From: a virus
Strand: one strand, 5' to 3'
Length of the DNA: 25,021 nucleotides
Virus record (IMG/VR): IMGVR_UViG_3300023116_005055
Coordinates: 1 to 25,021 of that record
Within the stretch, counting starts at the first letter, position 1, and every line of letters begins with the position of its first letter. Under the pieces are notes generated by a model. That model ran no database searches, was not told the DNA's origin, and worked only from the letters and a program-made list of their open reading frames with translations. Of the stretch, positions 1 through 7,163 are shown one piece after another. The translations under genes were made by a program, and so were the position numbers.

Positions 1-618
1 AGGTTGGCGGCGATTCAAACGATTCTGTCGTTGGTGAACGCCACCCCAACGTTTGCGAGGATTTACGCCGACCGCCACGGTGTGTTGCATCTGCGGTTGC
101 TCAAGGAAATCGACGACGCTGACAACCACCCGCTGAACGGTGGAGCACTGCCCAGAACGGGAACGCCTCAAGACTTCTACCCCTCTTCAGTTTCACGGGA
201 GGACGGAGACGTTCAAGGTTTCAACGTGGTGCAAATCATCAACGAGGAGGCTGGCATCAGCGTCAGCGTCCCAGACACCACCGACTCCCGCTATCCTTCC
301 CGCCCCGTAGTGCGGATCGTGCGGGACAAGTCCATCACCCAAACCCAGCAGGCTCGGTTGTTGGGCGAGCAATACCTCCAGTCGCAGGGTGCTCAAAAGT
401 CAAGGTGGACGGTCGTCGGCAGACCCGAAAGGCTGGACATTGAGCCTGGCGACATCATTGAGTTTGCGACTTCATCCTCCGCCCTCTCTGGACGGTTTAG
501 GGTCTTTGACGTGCGGTGGAATCTGTCACCTTCATTGGTTGAAATGACGCTGGTCGTCGGTCGTCCTTCACAAGACTTGCTCTCGTCGATTAGGCTCGCC
601 AGCGATGTCAGCCTTTGA
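1..618 (+). CDS. Probable tail/baseplate hub protein, C-terminal fragment
   Basis: The frame is open from the first base of the window, so the true start is probably upstream; an in-frame TTG at position 4 is unlikely to be the real start. The visible 200 or so residues are beta-rich. The last third contains LDIEPGDIIEF, then SGRFRVFDVRW and VEMTLVVGRP. That succession (a 'placed at a given depth' GD turn, a rule-like V/F strand and a final strand ending the domain) resembles the C-terminal domain of XkdQ/gpD-type baseplate hub proteins. This is pattern resemblance only. It would place the end of a virion structural module directly before the replication region. The gene is followed by a hairpin at 663-685, consistent with the end of a transcription unit. 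Another extended structural protein cannot be excluded. Confidence 0.4.
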   Translation, partial: RLAAIQTILSLVNATPTFARIYADRHGVLHLRLLKEIDDADNHPLNGGALPRTGTPQDFYPSSVSREDGDVQGFNVVQIINEEAGISVSVPDTTDSRYPSRPVVRIVRDKSITQTQQARLLGEQYLQSQGAQKSRWTVVGRPERLDIEPGDIIEFATSSSALSGRFRVFDVRWNLSPSLVEMTLVVGRPSQDLLSSIRLASDVSL

Positions 619-661
619 ATCCCCCCGTTCTTTTGATATAGCGCAGGTTTAATGTGCATCA

Positions 662-686
662 TTGGGTGTGGCTACGCCACACCCAG
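662..686 (+). terminator. Perfect hairpin ending the structural-gene unit
   Basis: The 10-bp stem TGGGTGTGGC (663-672) pairs perfectly with GCCACACCCA (676-685) around the 3-nt loop TAC. It lies 45 bp after the stop at 618. No T-run follows, so it may act as an mRNA 3' end stabiliser or processing signal rather than as an intrinsic terminator. The terminator hairpin at 11058-11084 has the same TAC loop. The rest of 619-790 shows a lone TTGATATAG box at 633-641 and no credible gene. Confidence 0.5.
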
Positions 687-790
687 CCGAAAGAATGCTA
701 CCTGAGCCTGTGCTGAGACACACACACCATCGTCAAACTGTATATGTGTTCATGTAGGGGTATGTTGCCATCATTGTTTGGTTTTCCTTT

Positions 791-835
791 TTGATATAGC
801 AAACCATTGATAAAGGAGAACCTGCTGGTCGGGGT
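791..835 (+). promoter_or_regulatory. Tandem TTGATA promoter upstream of orphan gene 836
   Basis: Two TTGATA boxes begin at 791 and 807, exactly 16 bp apart. The downstream copy reads CATTGATAAAGG and is centred about 26 bp before the ATG at 836, the usual TATA-to-start distance in archaea. A leaderless transcript is therefore expected. A related arrangement occurs at 11111-11140 and 15441-15470. The block following the second box (GGAGAACCTGCTGG) is also close to the one at 11136-11149. Confidence 0.6.
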
Positions 836-1030
836 ATGAGCCGACACCAATTCAGCCCAACCCCAGCCAGCCCAGAGCCAAACATGGCCTACAGTCACAC
901 CGTCACGACCTTTGCCGAGGTCATCAAGAGCCTGCAAGCCTGCGGTGAATTGGGCTGGGCTTCTTGCTACAGTGAGGACACCATCACCGATGCCAACATT
1001 CAAGTTTGGCACATTTTCAACAACGCCTGA
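836..1030 (+). CDS. Small orphan protein (64 aa)
   Basis: I do not recognise this 64-residue protein. The ATG at 836 is chosen because a TTGATAAA box lies at the leaderless-promoter distance. An internal ATG at 878 would give 50 residues. The segment CYSEDTITDANIQ closely resembles GYSDENTDANILD in the protein encoded next (1040-1309), and the DNA is similar there, suggesting a partial duplication. There is no signal peptide or membrane segment. It is first in a three-gene cluster of short unknown proteins with 6-9 bp gaps. Two other short orphan genes (11167 and 15486) have the same promoter type, which suggests an accessory or early role, but this is inference. Confidence 0.6.
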   Translation: MSRHQFSPTPASPEPNMAYSHTVTTFAEVIKSLQACGELGWASCYSEDTITDANIQVWHIFNNA

Positions 1031-1039
1031 GGAATTAAC

Positions 1040-1309
1040 ATGAGCAAAGCCACATGGTTCAAGCGGATATTGAAGAAAGAACACACCGTCATGGCGTTTG
1101 AGCCAGGTGAAGATGGGCATATTTTGTTTGGCTACAGTGATGAAAACACCGATGCCAATATCCTCGATGAGTTTATGTCACGTTTGACGGACAAATACGG
1201 AGCATGGCATGACCTGTCCTACATCAGAATTGACAAGTGCTGGACATTGTTCAACCGTTGGAGCGTCTTTCACCGTGATGTCTTTGTTCACGATCTGATG
1301 GAGGACTGA
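1040..1309 (+). CDS. Small orphan protein (89 aa)
   Basis: No family is recognised. The ATG at 1040 lies 9 bp after the preceding stop, with GAGGAA just upstream as a weak ribosome-binding site. The protein starts with a basic stretch (WFKRILKKEH) and continues into an acidic, mixed alpha/beta sequence ending in DLMED. It contains FGYSDENTDANILD, which resembles a segment of the 836-1030 product. No cysteine pairs, membrane helix or coiled coil are visible. It is probably co-transcribed with its neighbours on both sides. Confidence 0.65.
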   Translation: MSKATWFKRILKKEHTVMAFEPGEDGHILFGYSDENTDANILDEFMSRLTDKYGAWHDLSYIRIDKCWTLFNRWSVFHRDVFVHDLMED

Positions 1310-1315
1310 GGAAAC

Positions 1316-1675
1316 ATGACCCCCATCGGTATTCACGGTGAGAAGTCCTACCACCTGACGACCACCAAAACGCCCCGTGGCGGTATGTCCTACGCCCGCA
1401 TCAAGTTTGCCGACTGCGTCCACCACTACACCGTTTACAAGAACGGGGGGATGGAGGGCTACGGGTTTATCGTTGAAATCTATGACCTGAAGGGCAACCT
1501 CATCGCCTTTGGCGACGATCAGGATTTCATCGGCCAAGTGCGGCAGGGTCAAACCCTCCCCGCCACGAAGTCTTACGCCATCCAACACGCCCAGGGCATG
1601 GTTGAATATCACCTCAACGACGAGGAGATACCTCTCTGGACACCCAGCGGCTACACAATCGAGTGCAACCTGTGA
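1316..1675 (+). CDS. Hypothetical protein (119 aa)
   Basis: This 119-residue protein is not recognised. The ATG at 1316 follows the preceding stop by 6 bp, with the spacer GAGGAAAC acting as a ribosome-binding site. The sequence is rich in beta-strand formers and aromatics (HHYTVYKNGGMEGYGF, then IVEIYDLKGNLIAFGDDQDF) and gives the impression of a small beta-sandwich or barrel. No catalytic motif is visible. Its end overlaps the promoter element of the helicase gene that starts at 1702. Confidence 0.65.
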   Translation: MTPIGIHGEKSYHLTTTKTPRGGMSYARIKFADCVHHYTVYKNGGMEGYGFIVEIYDLKGNLIAFGDDQDFIGQVRQGQTLPATKSYAIQHAQGMVEYHLNDEEIPLWTPSGYTIECNL

Positions 1676-1686
1676 AAAGGGTGGGA
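1671..1686 (+). promoter_or_regulatory. GGGTGG-class promoter of the XPD-like helicase gene
   Basis: The sequence TGTGAAAAGGGTGGGA places GGGTGG at 1679, 23 bp before the ATG at 1702. The same core sits 23-24 bp before six other genes. The AT-rich box (GTGAAAA) is degenerate. The element overlaps the stop codon of the preceding gene. Confidence 0.45.
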
Positions 1687-1701
1687 TGACCACCTCAAGG
1701 C

Positions 1702-3441
1702 ATGGCGGTCGTCCGTATCAACATACCGTCAAAGGCTACGCTCCCAAATGAATGGGACGATATCCAGCCACACTTCCCAATGCCAGCCCCCCGCAAATAT
1801 CAAGACGACGCTTTGAGCGTGGCGTGGTGGGCGTTGAAGAATGACAACTTTGACAACATCGTGATCGAAGCACCCACGGGAATCGGCAAATCCGCCGTGG
1901 CCATGACCCTCCAGTCTCAGTTTCAATCAGCCTACCTCTTGACCCCCACGCTGGGGCTGACTGAGCAATACAAACGGGACTACGGACACGTCGTGGAAGA
2001 GGTTCGGGGGCGTAGCAACTTCCCATGCTGGATTCAGAGCGGATCGGCACACAACGCCCCCTGCTACAAGAACGGCAAGACGTGTCCCCACGCAAAGAAG
2101 GACGAGGACGACCCCTGCCCGTATTATGAGCAAAAGTGGGCTGGTCAAGACGCTCGCATAACGTTGAGCAACCCCGCCTACCTCTTCAGGGCTATCCAAT
2201 TTGACGAGGGCTGGGGTCAGCGTGACTTTGCTATCATCGATGAAGCACACAACCTGGAGCCGTTCTTCATGGGGTTGCTTGAAGTCAAACTAACCGAGGC
2301 GGACTTCACCGCCGTCTATGGTCCAAAGTCCATGCCCTTCATCCACGTCCCAAAGGATTGGGAAGAGCCTGTTCAAGAGTTGCTGGACGGTGCTATCAAG
2401 AGCCGTGATGAAGCAAAGAAAGAGCGGAACGAACAGGCTGAAGAGGCGTTCAATGGAATCGCCCAAAGGTGCTCGATGATGCTGACGTTGCTGGGCAAAC
2501 CCAATGACATGGTGATGACTCAAGAGAGCGACCGCTCTGGGCGGAGTTTGACGGGCAAGCCTGTGCGGGTCAGCCAATTTGCTGGTGAACGTCTGGAGCA
2601 AATATCCCGCCAGCGCATCATGCTCTCAGCGACGATCCTTGACATTGACACCTACCTCAAGTCCCTGGGGTTGGAGCACCAAAAGACCCTGTTCATTTGC
2701 ATCACGAAGTCCCCGTTCCCGCAGACCAATTTCAACATCCACTACGCGCCCTGCGGCCCTATGTCGTGGGCTAAACGCAAGCATAGCATCCCCCGTCAAG
2801 TCAAGGCGATTGCCGCCATCATGCGGAAGTGGCCTGAACGTCGAGGGGTTGTGTTGCCCCACACCCACGCCATACGAAAGGAAATCGTTGAAGGACTCAA
2901 GGCTGAGGGATTGGGCGACCGTGTCTTGACCCATGATTCAGACGGACGGGCGCGGGACTTGGTGCTTGATAGGTTCATGAAGTCGGGGAAACCAGGCGAG
3001 GTTCTCATCTCCACCTACGTTGGTGAAGGGTTTGACTTTGCGGGCGATCTGGCTCATTGGCTCGTATTGAGCAAAATACCCTACCTTTTCACGCCCGATC
3101 CGCAAATTGCCCAGCGCATGGAACAAGACGAGCATGAATGGAGGCGGGAGAATGAGGGGTCGCCAGCCTGTCCGTATGAACCGCCAAACAAATATAGCAA
3201 CGGGCTGTGCTCGTCCTTCTCATGCCCCAAGCCGTGTCAACGCTGGTATAACCTCCAGACGACGCTGAAGTTGGTGCAGGGTGCTGGACGTATTCACCGC
3301 CGCCCCGATGACGTGGGACACATCTTCATTCTCGACGGCTCATGGCAACGGTATTATCGCCAAAACGGGCATCTCCTCCCCTCTTGGTTCAGGGACAACA
3401 TCAGCGACCCGCCCAATTGGTTGAAGCGTCATATTGCTTAA
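1702..3441 (+). CDS. XPD/DinG-family iron-sulfur superfamily 2 DNA helicase
   Basis: The protein is 579 residues, close to archaeal XPD in size. Visible motifs are Walker A APTGIGKS (57-64), the four-cysteine Fe-S insertion C109, C121, C128, C139, the DEAH box IIDEAHNLE (178-186), MLSATI (307-312), a motif V-like region GEGFDFAGD (441-449) and motif VI QGAGRIHR (526-533). XPD-family proteins unwind DNA 5' to 3' using ATP, so a role in opening replication or repair intermediates is expected. A second cysteine set (C490, C503, C508, C512) lies between motifs V and VI, which I do not recall from standard XPD or DinG. The ATG at 1702 lies at the set distance from a GGGTGG element. The gene ends inside the TATA promoter of the next gene. 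Confidence 0.9.
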   Translation: MAVVRINIPSKATLPNEWDDIQPHFPMPAPRKYQDDALSVAWWALKNDNFDNIVIEAPTGIGKSAVAMTLQSQFQSAYLLTPTLGLTEQYKRDYGHVVEEVRGRSNFPCWIQSGSAHNAPCYKNGKTCPHAKKDEDDPCPYYEQKWAGQDARITLSNPAYLFRAIQFDEGWGQRDFAIIDEAHNLEPFFMGLLEVKLTEADFTAVYGPKSMPFIHVPKDWEEPVQELLDGAIKSRDEAKKERNEQAEEAFNGIAQRCSMMLTLLGKPNDMVMTQESDRSGRSLTGKPVRVSQFAGERLEQISRQRIMLSATILDIDTYLKSLGLEHQKTLFICITKSPFPQTNFNIHYAPCGPMSWAKRKHSIPRQVKAIAAIMRKWPERRGVVLPHTHAIRKEIVEGLKAEGLGDRVLTHDSDGRARDLVLDRFMKSGKPGEVLISTYVGEGFDFAGDLAHWLVLSKIPYLFTPDPQIAQRMEQDEHEWRRENEGSPACPYEPPNKYSNGLCSSFSCPKPCQRWYNLQTTLKLVQGAGRIHRRPDDVGHIFILDGSWQRYYRQNGHLLPSWFRDNISDPPNWLKRHIA

Positions 3442-3480
3442 TGGTTTAAGCAAACAAGGTGCGGGGTTTATATGCGGTGG
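3438..3480 (+). promoter_or_regulatory. TATA promoter (TTTATATG class) upstream of zinc-ribbon gene
   Basis: TTTATATG (3467-3474) is followed directly by CGGTGG. It lies 30 bp before the ATG at 3497, so a leaderless mRNA is predicted. The upstream part (AATGGTT at 3440-3446, then CAAGGTG) is a diverged copy of the block found before the MoxR (20220) and VWA (22640) genes. It overlaps the last codons of the helicase gene. Confidence 0.7.
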
Positions 3481-3496
3481 GGGTGTCGGGTCAGCC

Positions 3497-3673
3497 ATGA
3501 ACGAGCCACATCGTCATGCCCTGAAGCCCGCCGACCCGACCGCCCCGATTTTGGTTTGCCCCGTTTGTGAGAAAACCTTCTTTGAAATCGATTTGCCAAC
3601 CTTGACCGCCATTTGCTCTCTCGGTTGCGATTCCAGAGTCCAGATCGACACCATGCTTTTCACGGAGAATTGA
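3497..3673 (+). CDS. Small zinc-ribbon protein (58 aa)
   Basis: The start is the ATG at 3497, set by the TATA box 30 bp upstream; the frame is open back to 3434 but that segment would overlap the promoter. The 58-residue product has CPVC (C21, C24) and CSLGC (C40, C44), a classic zinc-ribbon arrangement with about 15 residues between knuckles. Small zinc ribbons of this kind often mediate nucleic-acid or protein contacts. The specific role here is unknown. It is the first of three successive zinc-binding proteins leading into the large ATPase gene at 5117. Confidence 0.7.
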   Translation: MNEPHRHALKPADPTAPILVCPVCEKTFFEIDLPTLTAICSLGCDSRVQIDTMLFTEN

Positions 3674-3675
3674 AC

Positions 3676-3753
3676 ATGGACGACAATAAGCACAACTTGA
3701 AAATCCGCATTGAAACGGACGAGTACATCTATTGGGAATATCTGGAGGCTTGA
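3676..3753 (+). CDS. Possible 25-residue micropeptide
   Basis: A 25-codon frame begins with ATG at 3676, 2 bp after the preceding stop, with GGAGAATT just upstream as a ribosome-binding site. It ends at 3753, and its last codons (tctggaggct) carry the GGAGG that serves the next gene. The peptide begins MDDNKHNLKIRIETDEY and is acidic and aromatic at its end. It may be a real small protein or only a translational-coupling leader. No family is recognised. Confidence 0.4.
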   Translation: MDDNKHNLKIRIETDEYIYWEYLEA

Positions 3754-3756
3754 AAA

Positions 3757-4839
3757 TTGAGCGGACTGTTGGCCCGTCAAGCGAGCAAATGGAAGGCTCA
3801 AGAAGGGCGCGGTGAATTGCCCGACGCTCTCTATGCCGCCCTGTCTGAAGGCCACGCCAGCGGCTACGAGCGTCGGATTATCCGCAACCTCGCCAGAGTT
3901 AGCCGCATTATCAACGACGACGGGACGATCCGTCCCTACGCCGTGTTCTCCCTCGATTGGGTCTATCGTCATTCTGTGTATGGTGAAGTCCAAAAGTGTC
4001 AACTGTGCGGCCACGAGCCCATCGTTGAAAACTGCGTCCTTGAGAACACCGAGAGCGGTGAGAGCATTTACATCGGCAACACGTGTGTGCTCCGCTACAT
4101 TGAGGTGCGGGACAAGAACGGCAACATCATGACCGCCCGTGAAAAGGCGGACTACCTCAAAGGTGAAATGGGCGAGGCCAAGACTGAGTTTCGCCGTCAG
4201 GACTTTGCGTCCCGCTTCCCGACCGCTATGCGTGACCTCGCCAAATACGAGCCCATGATGAAAGAGCGCAAAGCCCTCAAGACCCTACACGCAAAGGTGA
4301 TGAGCCGCATCGTGAAATACGGCTATCTTGGTCCCAAAATTGACGCTGAGTTTGCTCAATTCATGCTGACCGCCGAGGATGACTACAACGCATGGAGAGC
4401 GGACAACCAGCGGAGGTTGGAGGAACGCCAAGCCAGGAACGCCGCCACCGCCCTCAAGGTCGCCCAGATGAGAAATGAATGGGCAAAAGAAGCGGACGGC
4501 TGGATCGAGAGCGTCAACGATTTGACCCTCAACTCGTGGGAGCAGGGAATGGTTCAGCGTGTTGAACGCCACATCCGCAACCGTGGTCGAGCGTCCATCC
4601 GTCACGGCATGGCTCGATTTGTTGAAGAGATTGAAGCCCGTGTCAAGTTGGAGGACGGAGAGGCCAGCAACCCGTTGGCTCGTGAATTGCTTTCAATTGA
4701 CACACACCGCCTCAACGAATGGGAGCAGGGCTTTGTCACGTCCGTGGTCAGCCGTCTGGAATGCGGACGATCATTGTCAAAGGGTCAGCAGGCAGTTGTT
4801 GAAAAATTGAAAAAGAAGCACCTGCCTCATGCGTCTTGA
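3757..4839 (+). CDS. Hypothetical protein with N-terminal zinc-binding motif (360 aa)
   Basis: The start is TTG at 3757, supported by GGAGG at 3744-3748; no usable in-frame ATG occurs near the N-terminus. Residues 80-115 form a treble-clef-like motif: KCQLCGHEP (C81, C84), C93, and IYIGNTCVLRY (C110). The pattern 'CxxCG...GxxCVxxY' recurs in uncharacterised phage proteins. The remaining 240 residues are helical, charged and rich in Lys, Arg and Glu, with two similar segments near the end: LNSWEQGMVQRVERH and LNEWEQGFVTSVVSRL. These suggest an internal repeat of about 65 residues. The motif points to nucleic-acid or protein binding. The exact function is unknown. Confidence 0.75.
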   Translation: MSGLLARQASKWKAQEGRGELPDALYAALSEGHASGYERRIIRNLARVSRIINDDGTIRPYAVFSLDWVYRHSVYGEVQKCQLCGHEPIVENCVLENTESGESIYIGNTCVLRYIEVRDKNGNIMTAREKADYLKGEMGEAKTEFRRQDFASRFPTAMRDLAKYEPMMKERKALKTLHAKVMSRIVKYGYLGPKIDAEFAQFMLTAEDDYNAWRADNQRRLEERQARNAATALKVAQMRNEWAKEADGWIESVNDLTLNSWEQGMVQRVERHIRNRGRASIRHGMARFVEEIEARVKLEDGEASNPLARELLSIDTHRLNEWEQGFVTSVVSRLECGRSLSKGQQAVVEKLKKKHLPHAS

Positions 4840-5120
4840 TGTCTATGTTTGACTCGCCGCCGAGCAGGGTATTGACCCCCTCAACCCCTCAGCAACCGTC
4901 CAGAATGGCCGATGTCGTTGGGGTGGGGGTGTTGGAGCGTTGCCCCAATTGTCAACGCACAGGCCGCTTCACGGTGCTCATGCTTGCCCCTGGCGACATC
5001 TATCCAAACCAAGCCGTGATATGTGGCGAGGGTGGGTGTGGTGTGTTTTGGGCTTTAGGGCCAGCCCCACTTCAGTCACGCTTCTTTGATGAGGGTGGGC
5101 AGTCTGGGGTGAACCCATGA
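4839..5120 (+). CDS. Zinc-ribbon protein (93 aa)
   Basis: The ATG at 4839 overlaps the stop of the preceding gene by one base (TGATG), a sign of translational coupling; a TTG at 4836 and an ATG at 4845 are alternatives. Residues 35-38 are CPNC and residues 62-67 are CGEGGC, forming a zinc-ribbon-like site. The N-terminal 30 residues are Pro/Ser-rich and probably disordered. The gene overlaps the start of the ATPase gene by four bases (ATGA). It probably assists the replication ATPase or binds nucleic acid, but this is inferred from context only. Confidence 0.65.
   Translation: MSMFDSPPSRVLTPSTPQQPSRMADVVGVGVLERCPNCQRTGRFTVLMLAPGDIYPNQAVICGEGGCGVFWALGPAPLQSRFFDEGGQSGVNP
5085..5100 (+). promoter_or_regulatory. 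GGGTGG-class promoter inside the zinc-ribbon gene, for the ATPase at 5117
   Basis: TTTGATGAGGGTGGGC places GGGTGG at 5093, exactly 24 bp before the ATG at 5117. The AT box TTTGAT lies about 30 bp before the start. It lies inside the coding end of the preceding gene, so the ATPase could be transcribed both from the upstream operon and on its own. Confidence 0.6.
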
Positions 5121-7120
5121 CCGAGAAAATCGTGGTGCGTCAATCCACTGAAACCGCTTCAAAATACGAGGCCAGCGTTGGCGGCTACGACCTCGTCTTT
5201 GCCTTCTTGAAGTCCTCAAAGAACCGCATGGACTTCATGGTTGAGCACGACAACAAACCCCACGGAACGTATAACCTGCTCAGCCAGCATAGCATCAGCC
5301 GCCTGTGCAAATCGATGAAAGTCCCAGAGGATGAACGGGAGACGTTCAAGGTCGGCGTGTTGCAGGTCGGCGTTTCTTTGCGGGACGGTGAATACGAGCC
5401 TGCGCCAATTGTGGATCGACGGGTCGCTGAGAAGGAGGACTACAACGGCAAGATGTCCAGCCGTGGGGCTATTGACACCAATATCATCACTGACTTTCTG
5501 GGCGATCAGCACCTGCTTGACTCCGTGAACGAGGTGCTTCATGGGTCAAGGGGTGTCCCGTTTGTTGGTGATGATGCCAACCTTCTGCTCACCTTCTTGG
5601 TTATGCTCTCATGCAAAACCGACCAACCCCTCAACCTGGAAATGGTCGGCCAATCCGCAAGCGGCAAGACCTACATGACACTGACCGCTCGCAACGGCTT
5701 CCCGAAGTCAATGTGCATGGTGCTGGCTGGTGCATCACGTGAGGCTCTGAAATACGACTACGATGAAATCGACGACGACGGCAACTTCATCGTCCATGTG
5801 GACGGGCGTTGTATCGTCATTCTTGAGAAGGATGAGTCCGAGGCGTTTATCCGCAAAATGAAGCCGCTGATGAGCGGTGACGATAAGGAGTTGGTCTGGA
5901 AAACGCCCATCAAAAACGACCTCACGGGGGAGATTGAAACACGGGACTTCATCATCAAAGGCCAGCCGTCCTTCATCACGCTGACCACCCGCAACCCCAG
6001 AGAGGCGGAGCAAATCACACGTCAACTGCTCATGACCCCAGACACCACCAGCGACAAGGTGGAGGCGGTCGTCGGCAACGCCCTGCAAGCCAAAGCGCGC
6101 CCCGATGAGATGCTGGTTCACCCCGATGTGGATTTGCTTCAAGCATCCATGCTCAACCTCAAGCAATACCGCATACGCAACATCTTCGCCCCGCTCATGG
6201 TGGACTTCTTCCCAGCCCGCAACGCTCAACACCAACGTGACATCAACAAAGTGCTGTCCATCATTGACTCCGTGACGTTGCTTCACCAAAAGCAACGGCC
6301 TGTGCAACGTGTGGGCGACCGTGAATACCTCATGGCGTCGATTGAGGACAACATCATCGGCCTCATTCTATGCGACCTCGTGTTGCGGGCAAGCCTCAGC
6401 GGTATTCCCGACGACTCATGGATCGTGTTCAGCGAGTTGCAGTCAATGGAAGAAGCAAACCGCCCGCTGACGGAGGACAATATCCTTCAGTGGCTCAACA
6501 TCCACGCCTTTTCATGTTCAAAGAACGCCCTCAAGGAGAAGCACCTGCCAACGTTGGAGGATGCTGGGTTGATTGAGTTGGCACGACGTGGTGGCGGACG
6601 TGGAGGCGGTCGCAAATCATGGAGAATCGTCAAGACCCGACAAGGGCTGATGGAGACCTATGCCCTCGCCCCGCTCTTTGTTGAAGCGGCCAGGAACAAC
6701 CTGCCGACCATTCTCGATGAGTTTAGAGGCGTTATTGACTCCTGTATTGCCCCAGAACGTTGCAGACGTTTGGATCGGGGCGAGCGTGAATTGCTCCAGC
6801 GTCTTGGTTGCTCAAGCAAAACCGCCAGCATGACCTATCGCTCGTTGTTGTTGGGGTCATACCTTCACAACACGGGGCGGGATGGGGTGTTGTTCAACAT
6901 TGTTGGCGACGTTCCTTCCCGTGATTCTTTGTTTGCACGTGTCCCAGCGTGGCTCAATGAAGAGATAGAAGGACGAGCCACCCAAACCCTCGCCAAGAAA
7001 CGCAAAGCCGCTGAGAAGGTCAAAGAGGCAACCCGCATCGCCGCAGTCGGTGATAACGCCGACGACCTTTGGAACGCTCTGGCTGAAGCCCACCTCTTTG
7101 ATGATGATTCTTCTTTATGA
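5117..7120 (+). CDS. P-loop (AAA+-like) ATPase, candidate replicative helicase
   Basis: The protein is 667 residues. Walker A is GQSASGKT (178-185), a Walker B-like strand is IVILEKDE (233-240), and a sensor-1/arginine region SFITLTTRNPREAEQ lies at 285-299. The N-terminal 170 residues carry no recognised motif. The C-terminal 300 residues are helical with a winged-helix-like stretch around LPTLEDAGLIELARRGGG, a Gly/Arg loop and a Lys-rich tail. The layout resembles AAA+ ATPases of archaeal mobile elements that are thought to act as replicative helicases. No MCM or DnaB is seen in the window, which supports this role, but it stays an inference. The ATG at 5117 overlaps the previous stop by four bases and has a GGGTGG element 24 bp upstream. 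It ends just before the promoter of the SSB-like gene. Confidence 0.65.
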   Translation: MTEKIVVRQSTETASKYEASVGGYDLVFAFLKSSKNRMDFMVEHDNKPHGTYNLLSQHSISRLCKSMKVPEDERETFKVGVLQVGVSLRDGEYEPAPIVDRRVAEKEDYNGKMSSRGAIDTNIITDFLGDQHLLDSVNEVLHGSRGVPFVGDDANLLLTFLVMLSCKTDQPLNLEMVGQSASGKTYMTLTARNGFPKSMCMVLAGASREALKYDYDEIDDDGNFIVHVDGRCIVILEKDESEAFIRKMKPLMSGDDKELVWKTPIKNDLTGEIETRDFIIKGQPSFITLTTRNPREAEQITRQLLMTPDTTSDKVEAVVGNALQAKARPDEMLVHPDVDLLQASMLNLKQYRIRNIFAPLMVDFFPARNAQHQRDINKVLSIIDSVTLLHQKQRPVQRVGDREYLMASIEDNIIGLILCDLVLRASLSGIPDDSWIVFSELQSMEEANRPLTEDNILQWLNIHAFSCSKNALKEKHLPTLEDAGLIELARRGGGRGGGRKSWRIVKTRQGLMETYALAPLFVEAARNNLPTILDEFRGVIDSCIAPERCRRLDRGERELLQRLGCSSKTASMTYRSLLLGSYLHNTGRDGVLFNIVGDVPSRDSLFARVPAWLNEEIEGRATQTLAKKRKAAEKVKEATRIAAVGDNADDLWNALAEAHLFDDDSSL

Positions 7121-7129
7121 GGGTGGGGG
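7114..7129 (+). promoter_or_regulatory. GGGTGG-class promoter of the SSB-like gene
   Basis: TTTATGAGGGTGGGGG overlaps the stop codon of the ATPase gene. The GGGTGG at 7121 predicts transcription starting near 7145, giving a short leader with AAAAGGAG (7147-7154) before the ATG at 7164. Unlike most members of this class, the mRNA would therefore have a ribosome-binding site. This fits strong expression of an SSB. Confidence 0.6.
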
Positions 7130-7163
7130 ATTTCTGGGGAGTCTGCAAAAGGAGACAACACCT

